The notes: generated by a model from the sequence alone, not told the origin. Shown: positions 10,401 through 18,492, numbered from the stretch's first letter. The stretch is 56,094 bases of DNA from Deltaproteobacteria bacterium (GCA_031279515.1 JAITII010000113.1:1-56094); one strand, 5' to 3'. A program made the numbers and translations.

Positions 10401-10628
10401 CTGAAATTCCGCGGCATTTTCGCCGCTAGGTACTATTTGGCCGCTTTCAAGCCTTTGGGAAATACTTTCAGGGAGATATTCAACTAAGAAAACTTGTCCG
10501 TCTGCATTTGTCTGGTTTGCTAGATAGACTGTCTCGGCTATTGACCTGGTAAAAACGCTATCGATTAAATAGTTAGATACCGTAGACCCTTTTGGTAATA
10601 CAGCTGGGCTTCTGAAATCCTCTGCCAT
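7467..10628 (-). CDS. Membrane protein with N-terminal pseudokinase-like domain, WDPSQ repeats and exported C-terminus
   Basis: A 1053-residue multi-part protein. Residues 15-285 resemble a bacterial Ser/Thr kinase: HHDLSLDNILLG (161-172) fits the HRDLKxxN catalytic loop and SEADAYSVTKLVYRVITG fits the helix-F region. There is no glycine-rich loop, the usual ATP-binding Lys in the VAIK position is missing (FLVEYLP), and DFG reads DLR (181-183). This suggests a non-catalytic or strongly altered kinase. Residues about 300-495 are a Q/P/W-rich tandem repeat with nine WDPSQ units. Three or more hydrophobic helices follow (about 530-680), then a Pro/Glu linker and a roughly 350-residue C-terminal part, probably outside the cytoplasm, with cysteines near its end. 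It stands alone, with long AT-rich flanks. The role is unknown; surface sensing or scaffolding is only a guess. Confidence 0.75.
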   Translation of the reverse strand: MAEDFRSPAVLPKGSTVSNYLIDSVFTRSIAETVYLANQTNADGQVFLVEYLPESISQRLESGQIVPSGENAAEFQAGLNAFQDDCNSQNQGTFHSVSPILASFKDEKDNYYKVRPLLNGKTLKNILEEKANGKMTEEEVEPWLKQLLTVMAKNFAANLKHHDLSLDNILLGPNATPLILDLRSANAIISKVGNTTDDTNEYLVSEADAYSVTKLVYRVITGAELPDLSSGTVSLEKGFTLPVPYGLSRLQGQLSPGLYNAIHDSLLQRDINRINEFFAPLEKQPTAQEIKTELVAPSLPLQGEQGQGPPQQQWDPSQGQGAPQQQWDQQQPPQQQWDPSQGQWAQQPPQQQWDPSQGQGAPQQQWDQQPPPQQQWDPSQGQWAQQQPPQQQWDPSQGQGAGQQQWAQQPPQQQWDPSQGQGAGQQQWDPSQQQWAQQQQGAQQQPPQQQWDPSQGQQGVQPQQQWDQQQPPQQQWDPSQGQQWGQQQGAAFTQAPTQSQGNVAADGPFYSAYLQPNSESYVKKFSKIQNGQSSFLGFGASLIGLFWLPYRKLILPALITVLLVLIFGFGAHILLGEGYLPYKIILTALISLLIAAAISCFFGVNWVKKKADNAIAKTKALTGGDFYRTKTVLEDNKGYSILLPLIFILLFAGAYLAGDFAGGKIWHNEPILGNFMASLGLGDSSSTDQASLNGTDLFESLGGTQTPIEVPEEVPAAPEEVPTPQVPDNQPSIRPGTIPFFQVQGLGPAPLGNFPDYREDPSNNYEACPSVALALPYSASGNLTIEIGDYLHISLYSTNGATIVEEIDLIGDANFDIDEMYGVPATLTLQARQYFFAEIDSPGYCIKNNAITYMYLNKTWNNPPERINSQLQNLLASITQTQSYIDFNPTSAKVHELANYFFNSEPTNFNIDHLVLAYAVDPHKTAVTIESYSQKLPQLITEVFENNLADLSTVFTPRVLENFKKFLRGSPFDNQYDLAVAGQFGEIYGRLGDTAFERAFTTVNGERITVKYDELTTFDVRNNPNDAGDSYCTVYCIADPSDSNRCEALRVEY
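9150..9730 (-). repeat. Tandem repeat array encoding QQQWDPSQGQ-type units
   Basis: Nucleotide-level repeats with the recurring word GGGAAGGATCCCA (rc TGGGATCCTTCCC) encode nine WDPSQ motifs spaced by Q/P-rich linkers of variable length. The repeat keeps other frames open too, giving long spurious frames on both strands. Unit count is likely to vary between strains by slippage. Confidence 0.9.
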
Positions 10629-10935
10629 TTTTTATACCTTTCTCTTTAGAAGATAAATAAAAACTTGGTTTAAATCCTCTTTTAAGGCCTGGGTTCAGCT
10701 CCATCTTCAAGGCGTCAAAACTTCATTTGAGAAACTGTTAAAATATTTTTATAAAAGATTTCTAAAGTAATAAGTTTTTATGTTCTACAGCTATTAATAA
10801 ATCTAAATATTGACCAATAGATCAACATTTTGTATGTGATTAGATAAAATTTTGATGTTTTATCTAAATTATAGATTATCTTTTTGCTGGGAAGATAAAA
10901 AGAGGATTTTTACAAATTTTACTTTTATGATCACA

Positions 10936-11072
10936 ACGTAAAAAGGACCTGTATAAGCAGAAATATGAATCTTCATACTATATAGTGCCGATGTTGCATT
11001 ATATTACTACTAAATATCCATATCATTTTTTATCTGGAATTTTAGAGGCTTTTTATGTCGTCATCTATTATG
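10936..11072 (+). repeat. Dispersed repeat, copy A (matches 54115-54250)
   Basis: Aligns in the same orientation with 54115-54250 at roughly 80% identity by eye, with shared words AAAAAGGACCTGTATAA, CTATATAGTGC, TACTACTAAATAT, ATCTGGAATT and GTCGTCATCTA/GCCGTCATCTA. No open frame crosses it, so it is likely a decayed mobile-element fragment or a noncoding repeat. Confidence 0.8.
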
Positions 11073-11190
11073 ATTATCGATAAAATTTGTTACCTGTCAA
11101 GACATTTTATAATGGTGTTATTAGTTGGCATAAACCTTCCATAGCTAAGCACACCCCATTAAAATACCTTTGTCTAAATTAAGCCCTTTA

Positions 11191-11234
11191 AAAATAAAAA
11201 CCTCCGGTAGTTCAAGAAGAACTTTACAGGAGGT
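11191..11234 (-). terminator. Terminator after the phn operon
   Basis: Minus-strand hairpin with ACCTCC/GGAGGT outer stem and GAACTT/AGTTC inner pairing, followed by TTTTTATTTTTA. It lies about 130 bp past the phnN stop. The plus strand has a weaker T-run (TCTTTTC). Confidence 0.7.
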
Positions 11235-11366
11235 CTTTTCTGTTGCGGATAGTTTATGGCCTAAAAGCTAAAGATTTTCTATTTGGTCTTTTACCATGGC
11301 CTATTTGTTTCTTTAGAGCTTTATGTTTAAATGGGTGACTATTTAAGAGTCTATTTAGTTATCTAT

Positions 11367-11912
11367 TTAGCTGTCTATTATGTTTTTTAGTATTTGACAA
11401 AACTTATTGGCTGACTCCTTTAGGTCTCCTGAGTTATCCAGTATGTTAATGCATATGCCCCTGGGTACTGCCAGCTTTTCCTCCGCACGTGCCAGACGTT
11501 TTTCTATCTGTTCCGGTAGTTCGCGGCCTCTTTTTATAAGCCTCTCTTTTAAAATCTCAAGTCTAGCTTCCACTAGAATAGGGACAAGACAAGAGCGGAT
11601 CTCCAGGGCTTTTTGCAGATACTCCCGTGAACCGTTTATGATTAACACCTTACCCGGTGGGGTATTTTCTTCGTCTTCGCGTTTTATGCCATAGGAAAAC
11701 CCGTGGCTATCCCAGTTGAAGAGAAAGCTGCCCCTTTGTCTTATGGCACTGAATTCTTCAAGGCTTAAGGGGCAATCTAGCTTGCTTTTAGCCTTGCGGG
11801 TGACATAGCGTCTGGCTACGCAAGCAAATGGAGAAAGCGCCAAAGCTCTTTCTATCAAGGTGTCTTTGCCGGCTCCCGAAGGACCCATGACATATACCAA
11901 AGTAGGGGTCAT
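11367..11912 (-). CDS. phnN: Ribose 1,5-bisphosphate phosphokinase PhnN
   Basis: 181 residues, normal for PhnN, which phosphorylates ribose 1,5-bisphosphate to PRPP so the C-P lyase sugar product re-enters metabolism. The P-loop GPSGAGKDTL is at residues 10-19, with the guanylate-kinase-like RRYVTRKAKS block after it. The ATG at 11912 lies 22 bp past the phnM stop. It is the last gene of the operon and is followed by a terminator. Confidence 0.93.
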   Translation of the reverse strand: MTPTLVYVMGPSGAGKDTLIERALALSPFACVARRYVTRKAKSKLDCPLSLEEFSAIRQRGSFLFNWDSHGFSYGIKREDEENTPPGKVLIINGSREYLQKALEIRSCLVPILVEARLEILKERLIKRGRELPEQIEKRLARAEEKLAVPRGICINILDNSGDLKESANKFCQILKNIIDS

Positions 11913-11933
11913 TTTTTACCCGCTGGCTAGGTG

Positions 11934-13094
11934 CTAAAAGACCCGCTCTCCCTTGACCCAGACTGCCATTATTCTGGGTCTGCCGTCAATTTCTCTGATG
12001 CGTACAAGATCGGCTCTAAGGCCAGGACTAATGGAGCCCCTGTTGGTAAGATTGGCAGCTTTACTAGGATTTAGGCTTATGGTGTCTATTGCCTCTTTCA
12101 AGGAAAAGCCGTGGCTTTTAAAAAGCATGTAGGCTCCATGGAGGAGGCTTATGGGCACGTAGTCCGAAGATAGGCAAGTGAGAAGTCCCGCATCTGCTAC
12201 CTCTGCAGCGGTAACATTGCCGGAATGGGATTTGCCCCGGACCAGGTTGGGGGTCCCCATAACCGTGTAGAGTCCAGCATCGTAGGCACCTTTCGCGGCA
12301 GCTAAGGTGGTGGGAAACTCTGAGATCCTAGCACCTAGTGATACAGCATCATCAATATGACACTGCTCCGTGTCATCGTGAGTTATAAGGGGTATTCCTT
12401 TTTTTCTGGCATAGGAGGCTACTTTGCGGGTATTTTCTTCGGCACAGCTGTCCCTTGCCTCTTTAAGGGCTTTGGAGACTCTCATGAGCTCGTCTGGGGG
12501 CATCTTGGCCTGGTGGTAGATGAGCCAATCTTCGGGCTGCCGCCATTGTCTCTGGCCAGGGGTATGGTCCATGATGGAGATTAGTTGAACTTCCGTAAGG
12601 CTTAGGGCCTGGTCTAAGAGCTCGCCCATGGCTGGATCGCTAATTTCGCAGCGGAGGTGTACCAGATGATCCGCCCTTAGAGATTTTTTACCCTCTCTTA
12701 TGGCTTTCAAAGACAAGCCGAGCATCACAGCCCTGCCCTTGTCTATGGGCTCTCCTACGCAGATGGAGTCAAAGACCGTAGTTATCCCAGCACTTATCAG
12801 CTGCGCGTCGTGGGCTTCTAAGGAAGCTAAGGGATCGGACCAGAAAATGCCTGGCCTAGGCATGATGTTTTTTTCCAGGTTGTCTGTATGAAGCTCTACA
12901 AATCCAGGCAATATAAGATCGCCTTCCAGGTCTTCGCCAGAGCGGGTAATGTCCCTTACCAGCTCCAGGATAGTACCGTCTTGGATTATTAATGAGCCCT
13001 TAATTAATCCATTGGGGGTTAAAAAAAGTCCGTCTGAGAGGGTAACAATGGGTTTGGTATTGTAGTTTTTTGCTCTGGCGTGTATCCAGGCCAT
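11934..13094 (-). CDS. phnM: PhnM, RPnTP hydrolase of the C-P lyase pathway
   Basis: An amidohydrolase-fold metalloenzyme that removes pyrophosphate from ribose-1-phosphonate 5-triphosphate. The metal-site block LPGFVELHTDN is near the N-terminus, and ITHDD and the TCLSSDY block follow later, as in PhnM. I chose the ATG at 13094, which has AGGTG six bases upstream, over an in-frame GTG at 13103 with no ribosome site. It lies 33 bp after phnL. Confidence 0.94.
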   Translation of the reverse strand: MAWIHARAKNYNTKPIVTLSDGLFLTPNGLIKGSLIIQDGTILELVRDITRSGEDLEGDLILPGFVELHTDNLEKNIMPRPGIFWSDPLASLEAHDAQLISAGITTVFDSICVGEPIDKGRAVMLGLSLKAIREGKKSLRADHLVHLRCEISDPAMGELLDQALSLTEVQLISIMDHTPGQRQWRQPEDWLIYHQAKMPPDELMRVSKALKEARDSCAEENTRKVASYARKKGIPLITHDDTEQCHIDDAVSLGARISEFPTTLAAAKGAYDAGLYTVMGTPNLVRGKSHSGNVTAAEVADAGLLTCLSSDYVPISLLHGAYMLFKSHGFSLKEAIDTISLNPSKAANLTNRGSISPGLRADLVRIREIDGRPRIMAVWVKGERVF

Positions 13095-13127
13095 CTTTAT
13101 CACCTATTGTATTGTCGTCTTCTTCTT

Positions 13128-13832
13128 TTAGGCCTTGGGGGCCTGTAGGTTGCAAGTAACATCTGCCACGCTCTCGCGGGCTTCCGCGTCGTGGAAGATC
13201 CCCACTATGGCCACCCCTTGCGCCTTGGCATTCAAGAAAAGTTCCATTGCCACCTGCCGGTTGGGAAAGTCCAAAGAGGCACAGGGCTCATCTAAAAGGA
13301 GGATAGGACTTAAGCGGGCAAGACCTCTGGCAATGTTCACCCTCTGTCTTTCGCCCCCGGAAAAGGTCATGGGAGGAAGCTTGTGGAGGCGCTCCTGGAT
13401 ATTGAGCTTTAAAAGATATTCCCTTGCCCTTTCTAAGGCTGTCTCTTTATCTAAGCCCTTTTCGATTATGGGGGCTGCCACTATGTCCAGGGCGCTCACC
13501 CTGGGTATGACCCTTAAAAATTGGCTCACATAGGAGATGGTATGGGTCCTTATTTCTAAGATCTCCCTTTGGGAGGCTCTAACTAGATCCACCATCTTCC
13601 CCCTATGATTTATCTTTATCTCACCGGAGCTCACCAGATAGTTCCCATACAGGCAACGTAAAAGGGTGGACTTTCCTATCCCAGAGGGCCCGTTTATGGC
13701 CAGGCATTGGCCAAAAGAAAGGGTATAGCTTTCCCCGCTCAAGGCCTTTATTTGTGCCTTAAGGTTATGCAAGGTAAAGGTCTTGCAGATGTCTTTGAAG
13801 GCTATGGCAGTATTTTCCGTGTTAGCTTCCAT
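13128..13832 (-). CDS. phnL: PhnL, ABC-type ATPase subunit of C-P lyase
   Basis: 234 residues with Walker A GPSGIGKSTLL, the ABC signature SGGERQRVNIARGLA and Walker B ILLLDEP. PhnL is an ABC-like protein of the C-P lyase system that is not a transporter partner. Position between phnK and phnM fits exactly. The ATG is 6 bp after the phnK stop, with AAAGG upstream. Confidence 0.94.
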   Translation of the reverse strand: MEANTENTAIAFKDICKTFTLHNLKAQIKALSGESYTLSFGQCLAINGPSGIGKSTLLRCLYGNYLVSSGEIKINHRGKMVDLVRASQREILEIRTHTISYVSQFLRVIPRVSALDIVAAPIIEKGLDKETALERAREYLLKLNIQERLHKLPPMTFSGGERQRVNIARGLARLSPILLLDEPCASLDFPNRQVAMELFLNAKAQGVAIVGIFHDAEARESVADVTCNLQAPKA

Positions 13833-13838
13833 TTTCCT

Positions 13839-14615
13839 TTAGGCCTCTCCCAAGATAGAAGATACTAAAAGCTGTGTGTAGGGCTCTATGGGATCGTCTA
13901 AGACCTGGTCAGTTAAGCCCGCTTCAATAACGAGGCCGTCTTTCATGACCAGAATCCTTTGGGACAAGAGCCTTGCCACCATAAGATCGTGGGTGACCAA
14001 GACCACCGCCAGCCCAAATTCACTGGAGAGTCCCCTGATAAGATCCAAGATCCTGGCCTGGACGGAAACGTCCAGGCCAGCAGTGGGTTCATCTAAAAAG
14101 AGGACTCTGGGATTAGTGGCAAGATTTTTGGCCAGCTGCAATCTTGCCCGCATGCCGCCGGAATATTCCTCAGGGGTGTTGTCCAGCCTTGAGACTGGGA
14201 GCTCAACTCTGTTTAGCCACCAGATACTTTTAGCCCTTGCCTCTCCGAAGGATCTAAGTCCGCCGGCTAAAAGTCTTTCTGCGATGTTTCCTCCAGCTGA
14301 GATCTTGAGACGCAAACCCTCTTTGGGGTCCTGCCAGACAAAACCTAATTCTGTTCTTAAGAGCTTTCTTTTCAGGCTATCTGGGATATCAAAGATGGAA
14401 AGAAGAGTCCCTGTTTTGTCCCTATATGTGACGCGCCCGCAATCTGGTTCTATGATGCCAGATAAGAGCTTAAGTAAGGTACTTTTGCCGCTCCCTGATT
14501 CCCCAACAATTGAGAGGACCTCGGAGCTAAAGAGCTCAAAGGATACATCTTCCAAGGCCCTTACCTTCCCGTAGCTCTTGGAAAGATGCGCGGCTTTTAG
14601 GATTGGATCACACAT
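13839..14615 (-). CDS. phnK: PhnK, ABC-type ATPase that binds the C-P lyase core
   Basis: Walker A GESGSGKSTLLK, signature EYSGGMRARLQLAKNLA, Walker B VLFLDEP. PhnK docks on the PhnGHIJ core through PhnJ. The ATG at 14615 (MCDPILKAAHLSKSYG) has GGGAGGG upstream and overlaps the phnJ stop by 19 bp. The longer in-frame start at 14642 would extend into phnJ and is less likely. Confidence 0.94.
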   Translation of the reverse strand: MCDPILKAAHLSKSYGKVRALEDVSFELFSSEVLSIVGESGSGKSTLLKLLSGIIEPDCGRVTYRDKTGTLLSIFDIPDSLKRKLLRTELGFVWQDPKEGLRLKISAGGNIAERLLAGGLRSFGEARAKSIWWLNRVELPVSRLDNTPEEYSGGMRARLQLAKNLATNPRVLFLDEPTAGLDVSVQARILDLIRGLSSEFGLAVVLVTHDLMVARLLSQRILVMKDGLVIEAGLTDQVLDDPIEPYTQLLVSSILGEA

Positions 14616-15463
14616 TTTAATCCCTCCCTTTCTTTGAGGCATTGTTGGCAGTGATCCGAGTCGGAGCAGACAAAGAGCTTGGTGCCCTTGTCATCTATCA
14701 CCACCTCATCTAAGTAGGAATTTGCTGACCCGCAGATGGCGCACGTGTTTTCCCAGCTCTGGACCTTAAAGGGATAGTCTTCAAAGTCGAAGCTTACAAC
14801 CGGGCAATAGGGCGGAACTGCATAGATCCTTTTTTCCCTGCCTGCACCAAAAAGATGGAGCCCAGAAGACATGTGCAACTTGGGATTATCGAAGCGGGGT
14901 ATAGGAGAAGGGCTCATGGCGTAGCGCCTTCCAGTCATTACCGGATAATCGTAGCTCTGGGCTATTTGTCCGTGCTTTACGATATCCTCGTAGAGCTTTA
15001 GATGCACCAGGCCGTATTCATTGAGGCCGTGGAGCATCTTAGTTTCTTCGCTGCGAGGCTCTATAAAGCGCAAGGGTTCAGGTATTGGCACCTGGTAAAC
15101 CATTATTTGCCCTTCCCGTAATGGGGTCTCTGGGATGCGGTGCCTAGTTTGGATGATGGTGGCCTCTCTAGTGCTTTCAGTCACCTTAACCCCGGCTGTT
15201 TTTTTAAAAAAACTGCGGATAGAGACGGCATTGGTGGTGTCATCAGCCCCCTGGTCTATGACCTTCAAGGTATCGTCTGGTCCTATTATGGAAGCTGTTA
15301 CCTGGATGCCACCTGTTCCCCAGCCGTAGGGCATGGGCATTTCCCTTCCTGGGAAGGGAACCTGGTAGCCAGGTATGGCTATGGCTTTTAATAGGGCCCT
15401 TCTTACCCTTCTCTTGGTATCCTCCCCTAGGAAGGCAAAACCCTTAGCTTGGGTTATCTTCAA
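14597..15463 (-). CDS. phnJ: PhnJ, radical-SAM-type carbon-phosphorus lyase
   Basis: 288 residues. PhnJ cleaves the C-P bond of ribose-1-phosphonate 5-phosphate using a [4Fe-4S] cluster and S-adenosylmethionine. The conserved cysteines fall at C241, C244, C266 and C272, the same spacing (x2, x21, x5) known for the E. coli enzyme, with one more Cys at 275. The start is TTG at 15463 after AAGGGAAT. The enzyme's oxygen-sensitive cluster suits an anaerobic host. Confidence 0.96.
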   Translation of the reverse strand: MKITQAKGFAFLGEDTKRRVRRALLKAIAIPGYQVPFPGREMPMPYGWGTGGIQVTASIIGPDDTLKVIDQGADDTTNAVSIRSFFKKTAGVKVTESTREATIIQTRHRIPETPLREGQIMVYQVPIPEPLRFIEPRSEETKMLHGLNEYGLVHLKLYEDIVKHGQIAQSYDYPVMTGRRYAMSPSPIPRFDNPKLHMSSGLHLFGAGREKRIYAVPPYCPVVSFDFEDYPFKVQSWENTCAICGSANSYLDEVVIDDKGTKLFVCSDSDHCQQCLKEREGLKCVIQS

Positions 15464-15512
15464 ATTCCCTTTCTCCTTGTTGGCTAAAAATCGTTAGCCT
15501 TTCTTTTTGCCC

Positions 15513-16679
15513 TTAGCCCTTCTCGGCAAAAGGTGCCGAGGGCTTATCATTTTTTTCTTCTATATCGGGGGCGGCTAACTTTAGGTCCCTTTCTTTTTTG
15601 CGGATATCTCGCAAAAGGGACAATTCTGATTGAAAGTCTACATAGTGGGGCAGCTTGACGTGGCTTACGAAACCAGCGGCCTCCACGTTATCGGAGTGGG
15701 CTAAGACAAATTCCTCATCTTGAGCCGGCCCCTTTTTTAGTTCCCCCAGCTCAGAGCGCAATGCCCGTTCCACCATAGCCATGGAGATGGCCTTTCTCTC
15801 GTTATTACCAAAGCAGAGTCCGTACCCCCTTGTGAAACGGGGATTTTCCTGGCCTACGAAATGATTTACTGTTTCGCATTCCGTAAGCTCAATCTCTCCT
15901 ATGCAGATAGGAAAGCCCAGCTCCGGGGGAGTAAATTCTACCTTCGCGTAACCTACCCGTAGCTCTGTTACAAAGGGATGTGTGGACCCAAAGCCCCTCT
16001 GGGTGGAATAGGCCAGGGCCAAGACAAAGCCTTCGTCCCCTCTGGCTAGGTTTTGGAGCCTTAGGTCTCTTCCAGCGGGAAAGCTTAAAGGCTCCATTGT
16101 GAGGTCGCAAGGTTGGCTCTGGGTATCTCTTTCCACTTCCAAGATGCCTTCCTCTTCCAGGATGCGGGCAGCCTTAAAGACCTTGGAAAAGCTATCTTTT
16201 TCTTTGGGAAGACCAAAAGTAGCCGCCCTGGCTTCTAGGGAAGGGGCGAGGCTGGTTTCTTGGCTTTGTTCGTCAGAGTCCTGGGAGTCCTCTAAAAGGC
16301 GATGGGTATAGTCAAAGGTGGCACCTAATATTTGTCCCCCTGGAAGGTCTTTCCAGGTAGCTGAGATCCTCCTTGTGACCCGCATGGAGGCAGTATCTAC
16401 GGGCTCAGAATACCCAAAGGACTGGTAGGAGGTCCTAGCAGCCCTTAGGAGAAATATGGCCTCCACCAGGTCCCCCCAGGCCTTTTGGATAGCCAGGGCC
16501 GCCAGATCCGGGGCATACAGGGACCCTTCCGCCATGACCCTGGATACGGCTAAATGCATCTGCTCTTTTATCTGCTCCAAGGTGATGAGGGGCACGCTCA
16601 TATCCCCTCTCTTTTTTTCCTCTAAGAGCTTGTGTGCCTCGGCTATGGCCCGGGCGCCACCTTTAACTGCTACGTACAT
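15513..16679 (-). CDS. phnI: PhnI, C-P lyase core and nucleosidase subunit
   Basis: 388 residues starting MYVAVKGGARAIAEAHKLL, the hallmark PhnI N-terminus. PhnI with PhnG, PhnH and PhnL displaces adenine from ATP and attaches the phosphonate to ribose. The C-terminal DIEEKNDKPSAPFAEKG tail is variable in the family. It lies 18 bp after phnH and 49 bp before phnJ. Confidence 0.95.
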   Translation of the reverse strand: MYVAVKGGARAIAEAHKLLEEKKRGDMSVPLITLEQIKEQMHLAVSRVMAEGSLYAPDLAALAIQKAWGDLVEAIFLLRAARTSYQSFGYSEPVDTASMRVTRRISATWKDLPGGQILGATFDYTHRLLEDSQDSDEQSQETSLAPSLEARAATFGLPKEKDSFSKVFKAARILEEEGILEVERDTQSQPCDLTMEPLSFPAGRDLRLQNLARGDEGFVLALAYSTQRGFGSTHPFVTELRVGYAKVEFTPPELGFPICIGEIELTECETVNHFVGQENPRFTRGYGLCFGNNERKAISMAMVERALRSELGELKKGPAQDEEFVLAHSDNVEAAGFVSHVKLPHYVDFQSELSLLRDIRKKERDLKLAAPDIEEKNDKPSAPFAEKG

Positions 16680-16697
16680 GATTTATTCCTTTAGTTT

Positions 16698-17303
16698 TCA
16701 AAAAGGCTCTAAGATAGTAGTCCTAGGCAAGGCGCAAAGGCTTTGTCCTCCTGCGAAAAATATATCCAGCCCCCGGGGAAAGCTGGAGGTCATAGCATTT
16801 CTTTCCTCTAGAAAGGAGGGCGAAAGGGGAAGGAAATTTAAAAATAAGCTCTCTTTAATGCCCGGGCCCCTGGCCCTTAGCTTTGGTCCCTTGGAAGCAA
16901 AATTCAATTGAATCACAAGGGTTGCGGAATCTTCCGGGGCGCACTCGGTTCCCCATTTAAATAAACTTAAGTCAGAAATTTCTTTAATATCGCCTACTAG
17001 GATAAAGTCGGCATCACGGCACTCTTGTAACTTTACCCCTGCGTGAAAGGCAAAGTATTTGGCCAAATGGCTAAAAGAAGGTGATAGATAAAGGCTTGTG
17101 CTAAAGTCACACAAGGTTAAGATGATGGCAGCTAGGGCTGGATCTATTGGAGGGGGCGTGGTAAAAAGTCCCCTAAAGTCCATCTCCATTAAAGTTGCAG
17201 GCCTGGCTTGGGCTTCCAAAAGGACCCTTATGACCTTTTGGGAGTCATAGGGGTAGTCCTTAAAGGTGGAGGCAAAGGCTAGATCTTTTATTATTGCCGG
17301 CAT
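16698..17303 (-). CDS. phnH: PhnH, C-P lyase core subunit
   Basis: 201 residues, normal for PhnH, a structural subunit of the PhnGHIJ core with a PLP-transferase-like fold but no known catalytic site. Blocks such as RVLLEAQARPATLMEM and ALAAIILTLCDFSTSLYL fit. The ATG overlaps the phnG stop (TAATG), showing tight translational coupling. Confidence 0.92.
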   Translation of the reverse strand: MPAIIKDLAFASTFKDYPYDSQKVIRVLLEAQARPATLMEMDFRGLFTTPPPIDPALAAIILTLCDFSTSLYLSPSFSHLAKYFAFHAGVKLQECRDADFILVGDIKEISDLSLFKWGTECAPEDSATLVIQLNFASKGPKLRARGPGIKESLFLNFLPLSPSFLEERNAMTSSFPRGLDIFFAGGQSLCALPRTTILEPF

Positions 17304-17743
17304 TAGTCATCCCCCCGCACAAGGGTAAAAAATTCCACCTTGGTTTTGTCTGTCTTGCGGCTTTCTTTTTCTATTTCTTTTTCCCTTGCAAGCTGCAATA
17401 AAGAGAGCTCTTTTTCCACGAGCTCGGCATAACTTGGGTTCTGGGCCAAGGAGTCTAGGCAAGCTGCTAGATAGGCGTGATATGGACTTTGGCACAGGCA
17501 GTAGCCATAGCCCACAAAGCCCAAGATGGATACAGCTGTGCGACTTAAAAAGAGCTCGCCTAGGTTAAAGGGGCTGCCAGTACCTGCTATTCTTCCCCTG
17601 GCCATAATGAGTCCGCTTTCTGGAGCGCGCAGAACGAGGGGATCTTTTTCGAGCTTAAAAATATTAAAGATCCTTTCCAGTTCCCCGGTTGGGGAAAGTG
17701 AGAGGATCTCCATGCGCCGTCTTCTGGCTACTATCTCGTCCAT
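17303..17743 (-). CDS. phnG: PhnG, C-P lyase core subunit
   Basis: About 146 residues from the ATG at 17743 (MDEIVARRRRMEILSLSP). The block GTGSPFNLGELFLSRTAV and the late EKEIEKESRKTDKTKVEFFTL tail match PhnG. An upstream in-frame TTG at 17758 is possible but has a poorer ribosome site. It lies 62 bp after the 2H-phosphoesterase-like gene. Confidence 0.92.
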   Translation of the reverse strand: MDEIVARRRRMEILSLSPTGELERIFNIFKLEKDPLVLRAPESGLIMARGRIAGTGSPFNLGELFLSRTAVSILGFVGYGYCLCQSPYHAYLAACLDSLAQNPSYAELVEKELSLLQLAREKEIEKESRKTDKTKVEFFTLVRGDD

Positions 17744-17805
17744 GTAATTTAATCCCAATTTTGTTTTTAAAACCCTTGTAATCCTAATAGTAAGATTTAT
17801 TTTAT

Positions 17806-18492
17806 TTAGGCGTAATTCTTCTTGGATTCGCCTAAGAAAAATTCTTTCACAAGAACAAAGGGTTGCCCATTTTCTTCCCTACACAGGCATAAGCTATCTA
17901 AGACAAAGGGCGCCTTTAGTTCCTCGCCAAGGCTAATAGAAAGCGAATTAAAAAAACGGGCATTCGGGCCGTCGCCTAGGGTCATATGAAAGTAGAACTC
18001 CTCTAGGACAAAGGGGTAGCCAAGCTTTTTGCAGTACCTTCTCTGTCTAGGGGTAAGGGGCTCGCGTTTTTTTCTCTCCTCAAAGGAAGGCGGGAGCGCT
18101 AGCTCCCGCATTCCTAAGACCAGGTTTCTTTCCAGCTCAGATAGCCTGTATGGCATCATAAGGGGGGCTAAGGCAGGAAAATAATCGTGCATCAGTACTA
18201 TTTCCAAAGGGGGCATCTGGATGGAAGGCTCTTTACTTAAAATTTCATCTAAGAGCTCTGCCGCCGTGGCCTCGCTTTGGTCAGTTCTAAAGGGTGCCAG
18301 CATAGTTGCATGAAAACCGTAGTGGGCGGCTTTTTTGGTGTTTTCGGCCATCTCTTTGTGGGAACATAGCGGTATATCGAGATAGCTTCTCGCGGCACCG
18401 TTTCTTATTGAATAGCCCAAGACCCTGGTGCCAAAGGACCAGAGGGGGCTATTTTTATGAGGCAGGTAATATACGGCCAAACGGTTAGTCAC
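17806..18492 (-). CDS. DUF1045 phosphonate-operon protein, 2H phosphoesterase-like
   Basis: 228 residues. Two H-x-T motifs, H61-A-T63 in YGFHATMLAPF and H169-M-T171 in FHMTLGDG, mark the 2H phosphoesterase fold of the DUF1045 family, long noted in phosphonate operons. No phnP (cyclic ribose-phosphate phosphodiesterase) is present here, so opening of the 1,2-cyclic phosphate product is a reasonable guess for this protein, not shown. Starts with GTG that overlaps the phnE TAG stop by one base (TAGTG). Confidence 0.85.
   Translation of the reverse strand: MTNRLAVYYLPHKNSPLWSFGTRVLGYSIRNGAARSYLDIPLCSHKEMAENTKKAAHYGFHATMLAPFRTDQSEATAAELLDEILSKEPSIQMPPLEIVLMHDYFPALAPLMMPYRLSELERNLVLGMRELALPPSFEERKKREPLTPRQRRYCKKLGYPFVLEEFYFHMTLGDGPNARFFNSLSISLGEELKAPFVLDSLCLCREENGQPFVLVKEFFLGESKKNYA

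Larger units (their letters stand above)
10629..11366. other. Gene-free region between pseudokinase gene and phnN
   Basis: 738 bp of AT-rich DNA. It holds the minus-strand promoter region of the pseudokinase gene, one copy of a dispersed repeat (10936-11072) and a hairpin terminator for the phosphonate operon (11191-11234). A TATAAT word at 11109 on the plus strand leads into no gene. Confidence 0.6.

Noticed and set aside
11093..11114. Pho-box-like CTGTCAAGACA near TATAAT
   Set aside because: Plus strand, no downstream gene on that strand, and far from phnC, the operon's first gene.
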